NCBI GenBank assembly: GCA_019739215.1
Contig: JAHHDR010000035.1
Coordinates: forward strand, 273,440 to 337,439
Reading direction: 5' to 3'
Origin: Rhizobium sp.
GTDB taxonomy: Bacteria > Pseudomonadota > Alphaproteobacteria > Rhizobiales > Rhizobiaceae
DNA: 64,000 nt
Both the position numbers and the translations under genes were made by a program. Below, piece by piece: positions 1 to 8,697 of this stretch. Positions within the stretch are counted from its first letter, which is position 1, and each line of letters begins with the position of its first letter. The notes beneath the pieces are model-generated. The model searched no databases and was not told the origin of the DNA. It saw only the letters and a program-made list of their open reading frames with translations.

Positions 1-45
1 TAGCAGTGGGTGGTGTCGGAGTAGACCGCCCTCCCGTCGGGCAAA

Positions 46-513
46 TCAATCGAACTCCACCACGCTGCAATCTGCGGTGAAGACCAGTTCGCCGCGCTGG
101 TTCACGCCCTCGTAGGTGATCTCGGCGATGTTCCAGCCCGGGCGGTTGGGAAACGGCCGGTCGCCGGTGAAGCGCATCGCATAGGTCACGGTGTCGCCGG
201 CATAGGCTGGCTTGAGCCATTTGAGGTTCTTGAAGCCGGGGGAGGGGCCGAACGTCGGCGGCGTCCCGCCGCGCGCCAGCACATCCCGCGCCTGCCGCTC
301 GATCGTTGCGACATTGCATTTCATCATCGCCGCCGAGACATGCCAGCCGGAGGCGCAGAGTCCGCCCAGCACCGAGTGCTTCGCCTTTTCGGCATCGAGA
401 TGGAAATATTGCGGGTCGAACTTTTCCGCGAAGGCGATGATGCGCTCGGCGGTGAATTCGTAGGTACCGATCTCGATCCGCTCGCCGACGGCCACAAGCT
501 CCTTCAGCTTCAT
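46..513 (-). CDS. MaoC-family (R)-hydratase/dehydratase (downstream copy)
   Basis: A 155-residue single hot-dog-fold protein of the MaoC/R-specific enoyl-CoA hydratase type. Near residues 30-45 it carries the family pattern of a phenylalanine-aspartate-proline-glutamine run followed by a histidine (FDPQYFHLD), where the aspartate and histidine are the expected hydration catalytic pair, then GGLCASGWH. The start at 513 was chosen because the ATG lies inside an ATGA overlap with the stop of the upstream MaoC gene and because homology begins there; the open frame further upstream is antisense noise. Its substrate cannot be told from sequence; such genes act on acyl-CoA thioesters in the cytoplasm. 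It is very probably translated together with its paralogue at 510-974. Confidence 0.85.
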   Translation of the reverse strand: MKLKELVAVGERIEIGTYEFTAERIIAFAEKFDPQYFHLDAEKAKHSVLGGLCASGWHVSAAMMKCNVATIERQARDVLARGGTPPTFGPSPGFKNLKWLKPAYAGDTVTYAMRFTGDRPFPNRPGWNIAEITYEGVNQRGELVFTADCSVVEFD

Positions 514-974
514 GCCGCCACTCCTTCGCGTGTCCGCGCCATGAAGGGATGCTCCATGACCAGTACCAGTTCGCCGCGCTGGTTGACGAGTTCGTGCCGG
601 AGCCGGATGACACCGAGGCCGGGGCGCGACTTCATCTGCCGCGATTCGAGGACGGTGATGGTCGATGTCAGCGTATCCCCCGCCAGTACCGGCTTGCGCC
701 ATTCGGTGAAATCGACGCCGGGCGAGCCTTCGCCTGCGGCATATTGCAGGATCGCGTCGTAGAACAGGCGCATGGCGATCGAGCAGGTGTGCCAGCCGGA
801 GGCGGCCAGGCCGCCGAGAATGCTCGCCCTGCCAGCCTCCTCGGAGAGGTGAAAGGGCTGCGGATCAAATTCCTGAGCGAATTCCATGATCTCCGCGGAT
901 GTTATCTTGCGGGGCGCAGGTTGAAAGATGCGCCCTGGCGTGAAATCTTCGAGCCAGTATCGGATGTCGGACAT
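510..974 (-). CDS. MaoC-family (R)-hydratase/dehydratase (upstream copy)
   Basis: A 154-residue hot-dog-fold protein paralogous to the gene just downstream. It shows the same catalytic segment (FDPQPFHLS) and a GGLAASGWH motif. The stop codon overlaps the ATG of the next gene by four bases, so the two form an operon and may act together, as a homodimer pair or as two halves of a heterodimer; that last point is inference. The start at 974 (MSDIRYW) fits the family length, while the long open frame continuing to about 1835 is antisense to the next gene. The substrate is unknown, probably a short or branched acyl-CoA. Confidence 0.85.
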   Translation of the reverse strand: MSDIRYWLEDFTPGRIFQPAPRKITSAEIMEFAQEFDPQPFHLSEEAGRASILGGLAASGWHTCSIAMRLFYDAILQYAAGEGSPGVDFTEWRKPVLAGDTLTSTITVLESRQMKSRPGLGVIRLRHELVNQRGELVLVMEHPFMARTREGVAA

Positions 975-1031
975 GTCGGATTGCTGCTTCTGATGATGTG
1001 ACCGCCGGAGAAAAGATGTTTCGCAAAGGGC

Positions 1032-2205
1032 ATGCAAGTGAAATTTGACCTCAGCGACTGGCAGTCGCGCCAGACACGACTGCTGCCGGTTCTGGACGAG
1101 GCGGCGAAGGCGGGGCTGGTGCCGGGCGAAAGTACCGTCCGGCTGGCGGAATTCCTGCTGGGGCGCGGTGTGGATGTATCGGCGGCGCCGGTCATGGCCG
1201 CTCCCTCGGCAACAGGCCTCGACACGCCGCGGGAGGGCGAGCCGGCGTCTCCCGTCGAGGAGAGCGAAGCGCCGCGTTTCGTGCGGGGTTTCCACGATAT
1301 CCTGATCACCATCGGCATCATCGTCGCGCTGGTCGGTGTCGGCGGTCTCGCCTCCGTCTATGCCGTCATCCCGGCGGCGATCGTGCTGGCCGAGATCCTG
1401 GTCCGTCGCCAGCGCCTCGCCCTGCCGGCGGTGACGCTCACCCTCGCCATCGTGATCTCCGCCGCGCTTGGCACCGTTCCCCTCTGGGACGGGATCGAGG
1501 CAGGGTATGAGGACTGGGTTCCGGTCGGTATCCTCGCCACGACCTGTGTGTTCGGGTTCCTGATCTATTGGCGCTACAAGGTGCCGCTCGCGCTTGCCGG
1601 CGGTCTCGTCACGCTGTTCGCAACCCTCGTCTACAGCGCCGCGCTTGCGGTTGGTTCGGCGAGTGGCGACCTTGCGTTTTTTCGAATCGCGCCCGACGGT
1701 GCTGGTCGGCTTCCTCGGTCTGTTCGCCATTGTGGTGTTCGGCACGGCACTCCGCTTCGACATCGGCGACCGGCACCGGCTGACGCGCCGGTCCGACGTC
1801 GCCTTCTGGATGCACCTGGCCGCGGCGCCGGCCATCCTCTACACGATCATGGCGCAGATCTATCTCGGCAATCAGGATGGCTGGTTCACTGCCAGCACCA
1901 GCGTGTGGCAGGCGGTGGCGGTCGTGGGTGCCGTGGTGTTGCTGATGCTGATCGGAATCATCCTCGACCGCCGCGCCTTCGTGACATCGGGCCTGCTGTC
2001 ATTCGGCTACGCCTTCAAGGTGCTGCTGACCGAGGGCGGATTTGCCCGATTGGCGGCATCGACAGACACGCTGGTCTTCCTCACCTTCCTGGCGATCGGC
2101 ATTGTCGTGCTGTCGCTTGGCATCGGCTGGCAGCCGCTGCGGCGCCTCATTGTCGGCAACCTGCCCGATGGATTGCGGGATCTCGTTCCGCCGGTCCGCG
2201 GCTAG
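1032..2205 (+). pseudogene. polytopic membrane protein, frameshifted at a T6 run
   Basis: Reading 1032 to about 1680 gives an N-terminal cytosolic segment of about 85 residues followed by several hydrophobic helices. The same protein continues one frame over and ends at 2205 with further helices. Removing one T from the run at 1677-1682 joins the halves cleanly (LAFF then ESRPTV) into about 390 residues with roughly ten membrane segments. The short N-terminal helical part recalls DUF2157-type membrane proteins, but only weakly, and I assign no function. The start is the first ATG after an in-frame stop at 999. The end overlaps the convergent glycosyltransferase gene by a few bases. Either a sequence error or a recent mutation. 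Confidence 0.6.
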
Positions 2206-3451
2206 GCCGCCGTCGTTTCGCGGGCGAGGTTGATCCCCGCGCCCCAGAGCGCCGTGGCATCGATCGGGATGTCCTCGGCGCGACAGAGCATGTCCCTCAT
2301 CAGTGCGAAGAGTTCGCCCGGGGTGCCGGTGCCCGCGGTGTTGTCGGGAAAGTGGAGCATTGCCCTGGCGCCCAGGCCGCTGAAGGGGATCGTCTTCCGC
2401 GCGACGGCAGGTTCGACGAATTGCGGCGCGAAGCCTTCGAGCCACCGACCGCCCTGCCAGTCGGCGAGGGCCGCCCGGATCTCGCCTGTTATCGTGTCGA
2501 AGTCCGCGCGGTCGCGGTAGAGGCTGCAGTTTTTTGGCGAGTGCGCGGACGAGGTTCTCTTCGTGCCCATCCTGCGCCATCCCCAGCTTCCGTGCCAGCC
2601 AGTGCTGGATGATGTAGATGCAGGCCGTGATGCCGTGCCAGGTGCGGAAGGGCGTGCCCTGCATCCATTCGGCGTCGTTGAGGTTCCAGCCGTGCTCCTC
2701 GAAGAAGACGCGCTGTGCCGCGCGCTCGGCCGAGAGCTTGCCGATCGTCATCGAATTCGAGAGCGGGCAGGCTCCGAGCACGGAAAAAGCCCGCTGCGAA
2801 TGGATGAAGACATCGCCGAGCAGGATGGCCTTGAACGCCATCTCGTAATCGATGACTGGAAACTCGAAATAGCGGCCGTTGCCCATCGCCCTGATACGGT
2901 CGAGCAGCGTGCGCGACAGCGCGCCATGATAGATCGAGAAGCCGCTGAGCGGCACATGGCTCGCGCCCTCCCATAGGAATGCCTTGCGCATCAGCGCCGG
3001 CTTGGGCATGCGGCTGACCCTGGTGCCCAGCGAAATGGCAATCGGTCGAGCGAGGGAGCCGGCGGTCGGCCAGGTGTAGTTCGGCCCGGACCAGGCGATC
3101 GCGTCGGGCTGGGCGTAGCTCTCGAGATTGAGGATGAAGGCGGCGAGATCGGGGTCGAGATAATCGTCATCGCCGATGAATGCCACGTAGCGCCCGGTCG
3201 CGGCGACCAGCGCGCGCTCCCAGTTGTCCATCATCGGCAGCACCCTGTCGTCGGCCGGCAGGTAGCGGATGCGCGGATCGCCTGCCCGGCTGCTCATGAA
3301 GGCGTCCATGACCGTGGGGTCGTCGGAGTTGTCGGCGAAGGACGAATTCGACGTCGGGCCGCAGCGAGGTGGTCAGGGCACGGATCGTTTCCTGGAAATA
3401 GACCTGCCGGTTGCGGGATGGCACGCAGATGGTCAGCACGGGTAAAGACAT
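2202..3451 (-). pseudogene. family 2 glycosyltransferase, two frameshifts
   Basis: Three consecutive reading frames on the minus strand make one protein of about 415 residues. The N-terminal part (MSLPVLTICVPSRNRQ) is the nucleotide-binding start of a GT-A fold, followed after the first break by DNSDD and GDDDYLDPD, the expected acidic metal and sugar-nucleotide motif. The first break is one extra base at 3340-3341 and the second one extra base in the run of six at 2530-2535; deleting one base at each restores the frame (EFVFADNSDD and LAKNCSLYRD). The N-terminal domain is clearly GT2; the C-terminal half is not recognised. The acceptor is unknown, probably a surface polysaccharide. Confidence 0.65.
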
Positions 3452-3530
3452 GGCAGGCCTCGGTTTGCACGAAGCCTAGCGTCAAATCCTTTCGTGGGGC
3501 TTTATGGGGATCGATCCTGGCGGGGATCGC

Positions 3531-4634
3531 TCAGGTGTTGAACCGAAAGTGGATCACATCACCGTCCTGGACCACGTATTCCTTGCCTTCGTCGCGCGCC
3601 TTGCCCGCTTCCTTGGCGGGCACTTCGCCGCCCAGCGTGACGAAGTCGTCATAGGCGATCGTGAAGGCGCGGATGAAGCCACGTTCGAAATCGGTATGGA
3701 TCACGCCGGCCGCCTGCGGCGCCTTGGTGCCGCGGACGATCGTCCAGGCGCGGGTTTCCTTGGGGCCGACGGTGAAATAGGTGATCAGGTCGAGCAGGTG
3801 ATAGCCGGCGCGGATCAACCGGTCGAGACCGGCTTCGGTGAGCCCGAGGGCTGAGAGGAATTCTTCGGCTTCATCGGCCGGAAGCTGCGCGACTTCGGCC
3901 TCGATCGCCGCCGAGATGATTACGCATTCGGCGCCCTGTTGCTTTGCCATCTCCGCGACAGCCGCGGTGTGCTCGTTGCCGGTGGATGCGTCGGCTTCAG
4001 AGACGTTGCAGACATAAAGCACCGGGTGCGACGTCAGGAGATTGAGGCCCTTGAGGATTTCGATTTCCTCGTCCGCCAGTGTCTTCAAAAGCAGACGTGC
4101 CGGTTTTCCGTCGTTGAGCAGGGCAATTACGGCTTCCATCACCGGCAGTTGGGCCAAGGATTCCTTGTCCTTGCTGGTGGCGCGCTTGCGCGTCTGCTCG
4201 ACACGGCGTTCCAGGCTTTCGAGGTCGGCGAGCATCAGTTCCGTCTCGATCGTCTCGGCGTCGCCGACCGGGTTGATGCGGCCTTCGACATGGGTGATGT
4301 CGTCGTCCTCGAAGCAGCGCAGCACGTGGACCACGGCATCGACCTCGCGGATATTGGCGAGGAACTTGTTGCCGAGTCCTTCACCCTTCGATGCGCCGCG
4401 CACCAGGCCGGCGATGTCCACGAAGGAGATGCGGGTCGGAATGATCTCCTTCGAGCCGGCGATCGCCGCCAGCTGCTGCATGCGCGGGTCCGGCACCGCC
4501 ACTTCGCCGGTGTTCGGCTCGATGGTGCAGAACGGATAGTTGGCCGCCTGCGCCGCCGCCGTCCGCGTCAGCGCGTTGAAGAGGGTGGACTTGCCGACAT
4601 TCGGCAGCCCGACGATACCGCATTTGAAGCCCAT
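3531..4634 (-). CDS. ychF: YchF/OLA1 ribosome-binding ATPase
   Basis: 367 residues, the normal family length. The G1 loop GLPNVGKS sits at residues 9-16 and is followed by the characteristic switch-I stretch around NYPFCTIEPN. A coiled-coil insertion and a C-terminal TGS domain (around residues 280-365, ending VIHFRFNT) complete the OLA1 layout. YchF is an Obg-family protein that prefers ATP to GTP, binds the ribosome and influences stress responses. It is the last member of the prs, rplY, pth, ychF series, all on the minus strand here, although other genes now lie between them. The start ATG with MGFKCGIVG matches the family exactly. Confidence 0.97.
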   Translation of the reverse strand: MGFKCGIVGLPNVGKSTLFNALTRTAAAQAANYPFCTIEPNTGEVAVPDPRMQQLAAIAGSKEIIPTRISFVDIAGLVRGASKGEGLGNKFLANIREVDAVVHVLRCFEDDDITHVEGRINPVGDAETIETELMLADLESLERRVEQTRKRATSKDKESLAQLPVMEAVIALLNDGKPARLLLKTLADEEIEILKGLNLLTSHPVLYVCNVSEADASTGNEHTAAVAEMAKQQGAECVIISAAIEAEVAQLPADEAEEFLSALGLTEAGLDRLIRAGYHLLDLITYFTVGPKETRAWTIVRGTKAPQAAGVIHTDFERGFIRAFTIAYDDFVTLGGEVPAKEAGKARDEGKEYVVQDGDVIHFRFNT

Positions 4635-4823
4635 GGGATGGTCCGGTGTTCGTGAAATCTGTCGGGGTGGCTATGGGCAATGGTTCCGCCAAGGTCAAGA
4701 CCTATATGCCTCTGCTCTTGAAATCACGACTGCCGCGATGCAATATAAGAAGGGCGCGCCATTGAAAGATGCCGCGCGCCGGCTTCTTCACATCATTGGC
4801 CAATTTCATCGGGAGGCTCGCCC

Positions 4824-5135
4824 ATGAGCCAGGACGACACTGTCATTACGCCCAAGACCGTCATCAAGCCGAAGGTCGACAAGCCCAAGCTCTACAAGGT
4901 CATCCTCTTCAATGACGACTATACGCCGCGTGAGTTCGTCGAGATGGTCCTTCAGGCCGTGTTCCGGACCGGCGATGCGGTTGCACACCGCATCATGATC
5001 ACCGCGCATCAGAAGGGCTCCTGCGTGGTTTCGGTTTATACAAGGGACATCGCGGAGACCAAGGTGAAGGAGGCGATGGACTATGCCAAGGAGGCGGGCT
5101 TTCCGCTGATGTTCACCGCCGAGCCGGAGGAGTGA
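4824..5135 (+). CDS. clpS: ATP-dependent Clp protease adaptor ClpS
   Basis: 103 residues. A charged flexible N-terminal tail of about 23 residues precedes the ClpS core, with the N-degron pocket signature NDDYTPREFV and the later conserved segment HQKGSCVVSVYTRDIAETKV. ClpS binds proteins with destabilising N-terminal residues and delivers them to ClpAP. No clpA is adjacent, so this could be the second, stand-alone ClpS that many Hyphomicrobiales carry (ClpS2); the sequence alone does not settle which copy it is. The gene lies alone between the divergent ychF and a convergent hypothetical gene. Confidence 0.93.
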   Translation: MSQDDTVITPKTVIKPKVDKPKLYKVILFNDDYTPREFVEMVLQAVFRTGDAVAHRIMITAHQKGSCVVSVYTRDIAETKVKEAMDYAKEAGFPLMFTAEPEE

Positions 5136-5159
5136 GATCTCCCGGTGCCAGTCTGGCGC

Positions 5160-5654
5160 CTATTTGAGGAAGCCCGACGCCTGCATTTCGTCAACCACAT
5201 TCGGTGCGAGCGCCCTCAGTTCCCCGGCGTTCACCACGCGGGCGCCAGCCGGCCAGATGCTGAATGTCCGGCTCCCCGATTTCAACCGGATGACGGGCGT
5301 CGCACTGCGGCGCCTGCTCCTTTTTCCGCGCTGAAAGATCGACCAGCTCCAGTCCTCGGGGCTCGGGATCGGCAAGGTCAGCTTTTTGCCACGATCGAGA
5401 ATGTGAGCGATCTCGACGGTAAGGCCCGTCGGGCTACGGATGAGTTCCGCGACGCTGTTTCTCGCAAGGATCGCCAGCGCGGCCCAGACCATCAGCAACG
5501 TCACCGCCAGCAAGCCGACGATAACGGCAAGCAGCAGGGCGATGTGCTCGCCGCGATCCATCGCGAGGATCAGCCCCCCGATGAGGACATCCATCAGCAC
5601 GATCAGCACGACCATGCGCCGGCCGATACGGTTGCTGTAGATGACCTTGTCCAT
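5160..5654 (-). CDS. hypothetical two-helix membrane protein
   Basis: 164 residues. Two closely spaced hydrophobic helices occupy roughly residues 13-32 and 38-64, and a soluble C-terminal region of about 100 residues contains several basic and tryptophan-rich stretches (EDWSWSIFQ and a run of arginines). The topology recalls a PH-like or DUF2244-like inner membrane protein but I do not recognise a family. It lies tail-to-tail with clpS (24-base gap) and just upstream, in the transcription sense, of nothing else on that strand. No function is proposed. Confidence 0.6.
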   Translation of the reverse strand: MDKVIYSNRIGRRMVVLIVLMDVLIGGLILAMDRGEHIALLLAVIVGLLAVTLLMVWAALAILARNSVAELIRSPTGLTVEIAHILDRGKKLTLPIPSPEDWSWSIFQRGKRSRRRSATPVIRLKSGSRTFSIWPAGARVVNAGELRALAPNVVDEMQASGFLK

Positions 5655-5707
5655 ATGCCCTCCGGCCGAATGAAGACTACCGCGCCGACGTCAACGGCGC
5701 GATACCC

Positions 5708-6655
5708 CTATTTCCGCTTGCCCGGCTTCTTCTCGACGACGCCAAGCGCCTCGGCGGTGATCCAGAACACTTCGCCCTGGCTTTCCTCGGTGTCCAGCCA
5801 GAAGAAATCGAGATCCGGGAACTCCTCCTCCAGCAATTCGCGGCCGGTGCCGATCTCGCACATCATGCCGCCACCAGGGTTGAGGTACTTCGGCGCCTCG
5901 GTGAGCAGACGGCGGACGATGTCGAGCCCGTCGGGGCCGCCGTCGAGCGCCATGGCGGGCTCGGTGCGGTACTCCTCCGGCAGGACGGCCATTTCCTCGT
6001 GGTCGACATAGGGCGGATTGGTGATGATGAGGTCGTAGGTTCTGCCGCCGAGTGCGGCGAACAGGTCGCTGCGGTGCAGGTTCACCCGGCCCTCGAGTTC
6101 ATGCTCGGCGACATTGATCGCGGCGACTTCGAGCGCGTCGGCCGACAGGTCGACGGCATCGACGGTGGCATTGGGGAAGATGCGCGCGGCCAGGATGGCC
6201 AGGCAGCCCGAGCCCGTGCAGATGTCGGCCACGCTTTCGACATCGTTGGGATCGGGAAGATAGAGCGATTCCTCGCCATCGGCATCGTCATATTCGGAAA
6301 ACAGGATCTCGCCGATGAAGGAACGCGGCACGATGACGCGTTCGTCGACATAGAACCGGATGCCCTGGATATAGGAGCGGCCCGTGAGATAGGCGGAGGG
6401 CTTGCGCGTCGTCACGCGGGCCTCGATGCGCCCGGCCAGCAACTGGCGTTCGGCTGTGGTGAGCCGGGCATCGAGGAACGGGTCGAGCGCGTCGATGGGC
6501 AGGTCGAGCGAATCGAGCACCAGGAATGCCGCATCGTCGACCGCAGTGGTCGTGCCGTGGCCGAAGCTCAGTCTGGCGGCATTGAAGCGGCTGATGGCAT
6601 AGCGCCAGAAGTCCCTGACGGTGACGAGTTCGGCGGCGATAGTCTTGTCGGGCAT
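5708..6655 (-). CDS. prmB: 50S ribosomal protein L3 N(5)-glutamine methyltransferase PrmB
   Basis: 315 residues from the ATG at 6655. The N-terminal helical substrate domain spans about residues 1-110. The SAM-binding Rossmann domain carries motif I (DICTGSGCLAI) at residues 144-154 and the amide-methyltransferase signature NPPY at 213-216, followed by EYRTEPAMALDGGPDGLD, typical of the PrmB/HemK group. The dedicated N-terminal domain and absence of a prfA neighbour favour PrmB over PrmC. The enzyme methylates a glutamine of L3 using SAM, in the cytoplasm. The start at 6655 was chosen over an upstream open stretch because it begins the conserved region. Divergent from the small membrane protein gene at 6758. 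Confidence 0.88.
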   Translation of the reverse strand: MPDKTIAAELVTVRDFWRYAISRFNAARLSFGHGTTTAVDDAAFLVLDSLDLPIDALDPFLDARLTTAERQLLAGRIEARVTTRKPSAYLTGRSYIQGIRFYVDERVIVPRSFIGEILFSEYDDADGEESLYLPDPNDVESVADICTGSGCLAILAARIFPNATVDAVDLSADALEVAAINVAEHELEGRVNLHRSDLFAALGGRTYDLIITNPPYVDHEEMAVLPEEYRTEPAMALDGGPDGLDIVRRLLTEAPKYLNPGGGMMCEIGTGRELLEEEFPDLDFFWLDTEESQGEVFWITAEALGVVEKKPGKRK

Positions 6656-6757
6656 GGTCCTCTCCAGCTGGCGCGCCGACACCGATACATCCGCTTTGTG
6701 ACAAAGGAAACCATCTCCATTAAGCGAATGTTGCGCGGCCCGTGCCATGCTGAGGCG

Positions 6758-7141
6758 ATGATGACGCTGCTCGGGCTCGGATACTATATGTTGGCGGGTG
6801 TTTGCCTGGTGCTGATCGGGGCGCTGGCGCATGTCCTGCGCGCCGTCGTCAACGTCTATCCCGACCGCCTGACCGACAAGCTCTGGCTCGACATGGCGAT
6901 CAGCGACGGCTACGACGCCAATGACCGGCTGTTCGGCACCGAATATGACGAGGCCGGCTATTACCGGCTCGACAGCCGCCGCAATCTCGTGATCGCCGTG
7001 TTGTCGACGCTGGCCGGTGGCTGGGGCGTGATGCTGTTCTCAACCGAGGCCGCGGTGCTGTTTGCCCATGCCACCGACGCTGCCTTTGCGTGGACCGGTG
7101 ATCTTTTCCTGCACAGGCTCGAGGAGGCGCGCTGGTTCTGA
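6758..7141 (+). CDS. hypothetical small membrane protein
   Basis: About 127 residues, starting at one of two adjacent ATG codons (6758 or 6761) behind a GAGG ribosome site. A hydrophobic helix covers residues 5-27, a middle polar part contains NVYPDRLTDKLW and many aspartates and tyrosines, and a second hydrophobic segment lies around residues 78-105. No family recognised. It stands alone, divergent from prmB and tail-to-tail with pth. The long open frame reaching back to 5999 in the same frame is antisense to prmB and not credible. Confidence 0.6.
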   Translation: MMTLLGLGYYMLAGVCLVLIGALAHVLRAVVNVYPDRLTDKLWLDMAISDGYDANDRLFGTEYDEAGYYRLDSRRNLVIAVLSTLAGGWGVMLFSTEAAVLFAHATDAAFAWTGDLFLHRLEEARWF

Positions 7142-7187
7142 GCGCCGCGCCGCCAAGACTTCGCCACCAAGTGGCACCGCCAGCCGT

Positions 7188-7880
7188 TCAGTCCTTGCCC
7201 ATCAGTTTTCGCAGCATCGCCGCCATCGGGCCGCTCGGCTCGATGGCGGGCTTCTGGCCGCGCGCTTGGTGGATATGCGACTTTGCCTTCGGGGCCGGTT
7301 TCTCGGGCTTGGGGGCAGGGGCCTGGCCGACCAGCTTGTTCATGAACTGGCTGCCGTCGCCTGACAGCATCAGGTCGGCGTGGCGGCCGATGTCGTCAAG
7401 CAGCGGATCGAGCCACTCGCGATCGCTCTTGTGGAAGTCGCCCAGCACATGGCCGTGGACCCTGTCCTTGTCGCCGGGATGGCCGATGCCGAGGCGGATG
7501 CGCTTGTAGTCGCGGCCGCACTGGGCGTCCATCGACTTGAGCCCGTTGTGTCCGCCATGACCGCCGCCGATCTTGACCCTGACCTTGCCCGCGGGCAGGT
7601 CGAGCTCGTCATGCAGCACCACGATGTCGGCCGGCGTCAGTTTGTAGAACCGCATCGCCTCGCCGACCGCGTCGCCGGACAGGTTCATGAAGGTCTGCGG
7701 CTTCATCAGCAGCACCTTCTCGCCGCCGATCGTGCCCTCCGATATCTCGGACCTGAACTTCTTCGACCAGGGTCCGAAGGCATGGGCGCGCGCGATAGCA
7801 TCGACGGCCATGAAGCCGATGTTGTGGCGGTTGTCCTGATATTGCCGGCCGGGATTGCCGAGCCCTGCGATGATGAACAC
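7188..7880 (-). CDS. pth: peptidyl-tRNA hydrolase
   Basis: 230 residues, slightly long because of a proline- and lysine-rich C-terminal tail of about 45 residues after the catalytic domain, as is common in rhizobial Pth. The N-terminal GLGNPG, the catalytic histidine in NRHNIGF (residue 19), MKPQTFMN and HDELDLP with the catalytic aspartate, and GGGHGGHNGLKS are all present. The enzyme recycles tRNA from peptidyl-tRNA that drops off the ribosome. Normally it directly follows rplY; here two genes (a binding protein and a GGDEF-EAL protein) separate them. Confidence 0.96.
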   Translation of the reverse strand: MFIIAGLGNPGRQYQDNRHNIGFMAVDAIARAHAFGPWSKKFRSEISEGTIGGEKVLLMKPQTFMNLSGDAVGEAMRFYKLTPADIVVLHDELDLPAGKVRVKIGGGHGGHNGLKSMDAQCGRDYKRIRLGIGHPGDKDRVHGHVLGDFHKSDREWLDPLLDDIGRHADLMLSGDGSQFMNKLVGQAPAPKPEKPAPKAKSHIHQARGQKPAIEPSGPMAAMLRKLMGKD

Positions 7881-7955
7881 GGATGGCGCCTTTCTTGGTC
7901 GGCGCCCTTCAAAGTCCAGAATTGGCGCGGTGTCAACCGCGGCGGCAGGCGCGCG

Positions 7956-8675
7956 TCAGTGGGATTCGATCTCGAGGCCGTATTTGCGGAAGAGTCTGGC
8001 CTGGGTTCCATCGGCGATCAACTTGTCGAGCGCGGATTGCATCCGGGCAATCTCGTCATCGGCAACCGACTTGTTGCAGGCAAGCGAAAAGATCTGTTCC
8101 GACAGGATCAGCACCCGGTCGATCTCGGTGCCTTCCCGGCGCAGCTTGTTGTAGTAGTCCTCGGCGATCGGCATCATGTCGATGCGGCCGAGCATGAGTT
8201 TCTTCAGGTTGAGATTGAAGTCGGTGGCGAGGTCGATCTTCCTGAAGTTCTTCGCCTTCAGCAGGTCGGCGGTGAAGTCGTCGCGCGTGGCACCGACCGT
8301 CAGGTCACGCGCCTGGTCGAGAGTTACGGGATTGACCGCCGTTCCGGACTTGCGGACCAGCAGCGTCCGTCCCCAGAGCAGGGGTTCGACCCATTTGAAG
8401 TGCGGGTCGCGTTCGGCATTGTGCGTGGTCGTGAACACGCAATGCCGTGGCTGCTTCTCGGCCAGCGCCAGTGCCCGCGCCCAGGGCATCATCTCCATCG
8501 TATGGTCCTGGCCGATGGCCTTCATCATCAGTTCGACCTGCTCGACGGACGAGCCGATCAGCTTGCCGTTCTCGCGATACGCATAGGGTGGGTAATCCTC
8601 CGTCACCAGGCTCAGCGGCTCGGCCACCGCGGTGGTGGCAAACACGGCGATGATGCCGGCAACGATATGCTTCAT
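7956..8675 (-). CDS. periplasmic solute-binding protein, family 3-like
   Basis: 239 residues with a clear Sec signal peptide (MKHIVAGIIAVFATTAVA, cleavage near residue 18). The mature part follows the bacterial family 3 binding-protein pattern: LVTEDYPPYAYRENGKLIGSSVEQV at the start, then PWARALALAE and a central region with TVGATRDDFTA. No permease or ATPase is nearby. The ATG is only 22 bases after the stop of the GGDEF-EAL gene and on the same strand, so they are probably one transcript. Stand-alone proteins of this kind can serve as sensory partners of membrane signalling proteins, which the context suggests; this is inference. Confidence 0.85.
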   Translation of the reverse strand: MKHIVAGIIAVFATTAVAEPLSLVTEDYPPYAYRENGKLIGSSVEQVELMMKAIGQDHTMEMMPWARALALAEKQPRHCVFTTTHNAERDPHFKWVEPLLWGRTLLVRKSGTAVNPVTLDQARDLTVGATRDDFTADLLKAKNFRKIDLATDFNLNLKKLMLGRIDMMPIAEDYYNKLRREGTEIDRVLILSEQIFSLACNKSVADDEIARMQSALDKLIADGTQARLFRKYGLEIESH

Positions 8676-8697
8676 GGTTCAACTCCGGGATCTGGGT

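Noticed and set aside
1..45. Possible end of another gene before the MaoC pair
   Set aside because: A minus-strand frame looks like a protein C-terminus but has no room for a start, so nothing is called.
1677..1682. Programmed ribosomal frameshift at the T6 run
   Set aside because: No stimulatory structure is obvious and similar one-base insertions occur in unrelated genes at non-slippery sites, so an error or mutation explains it better.
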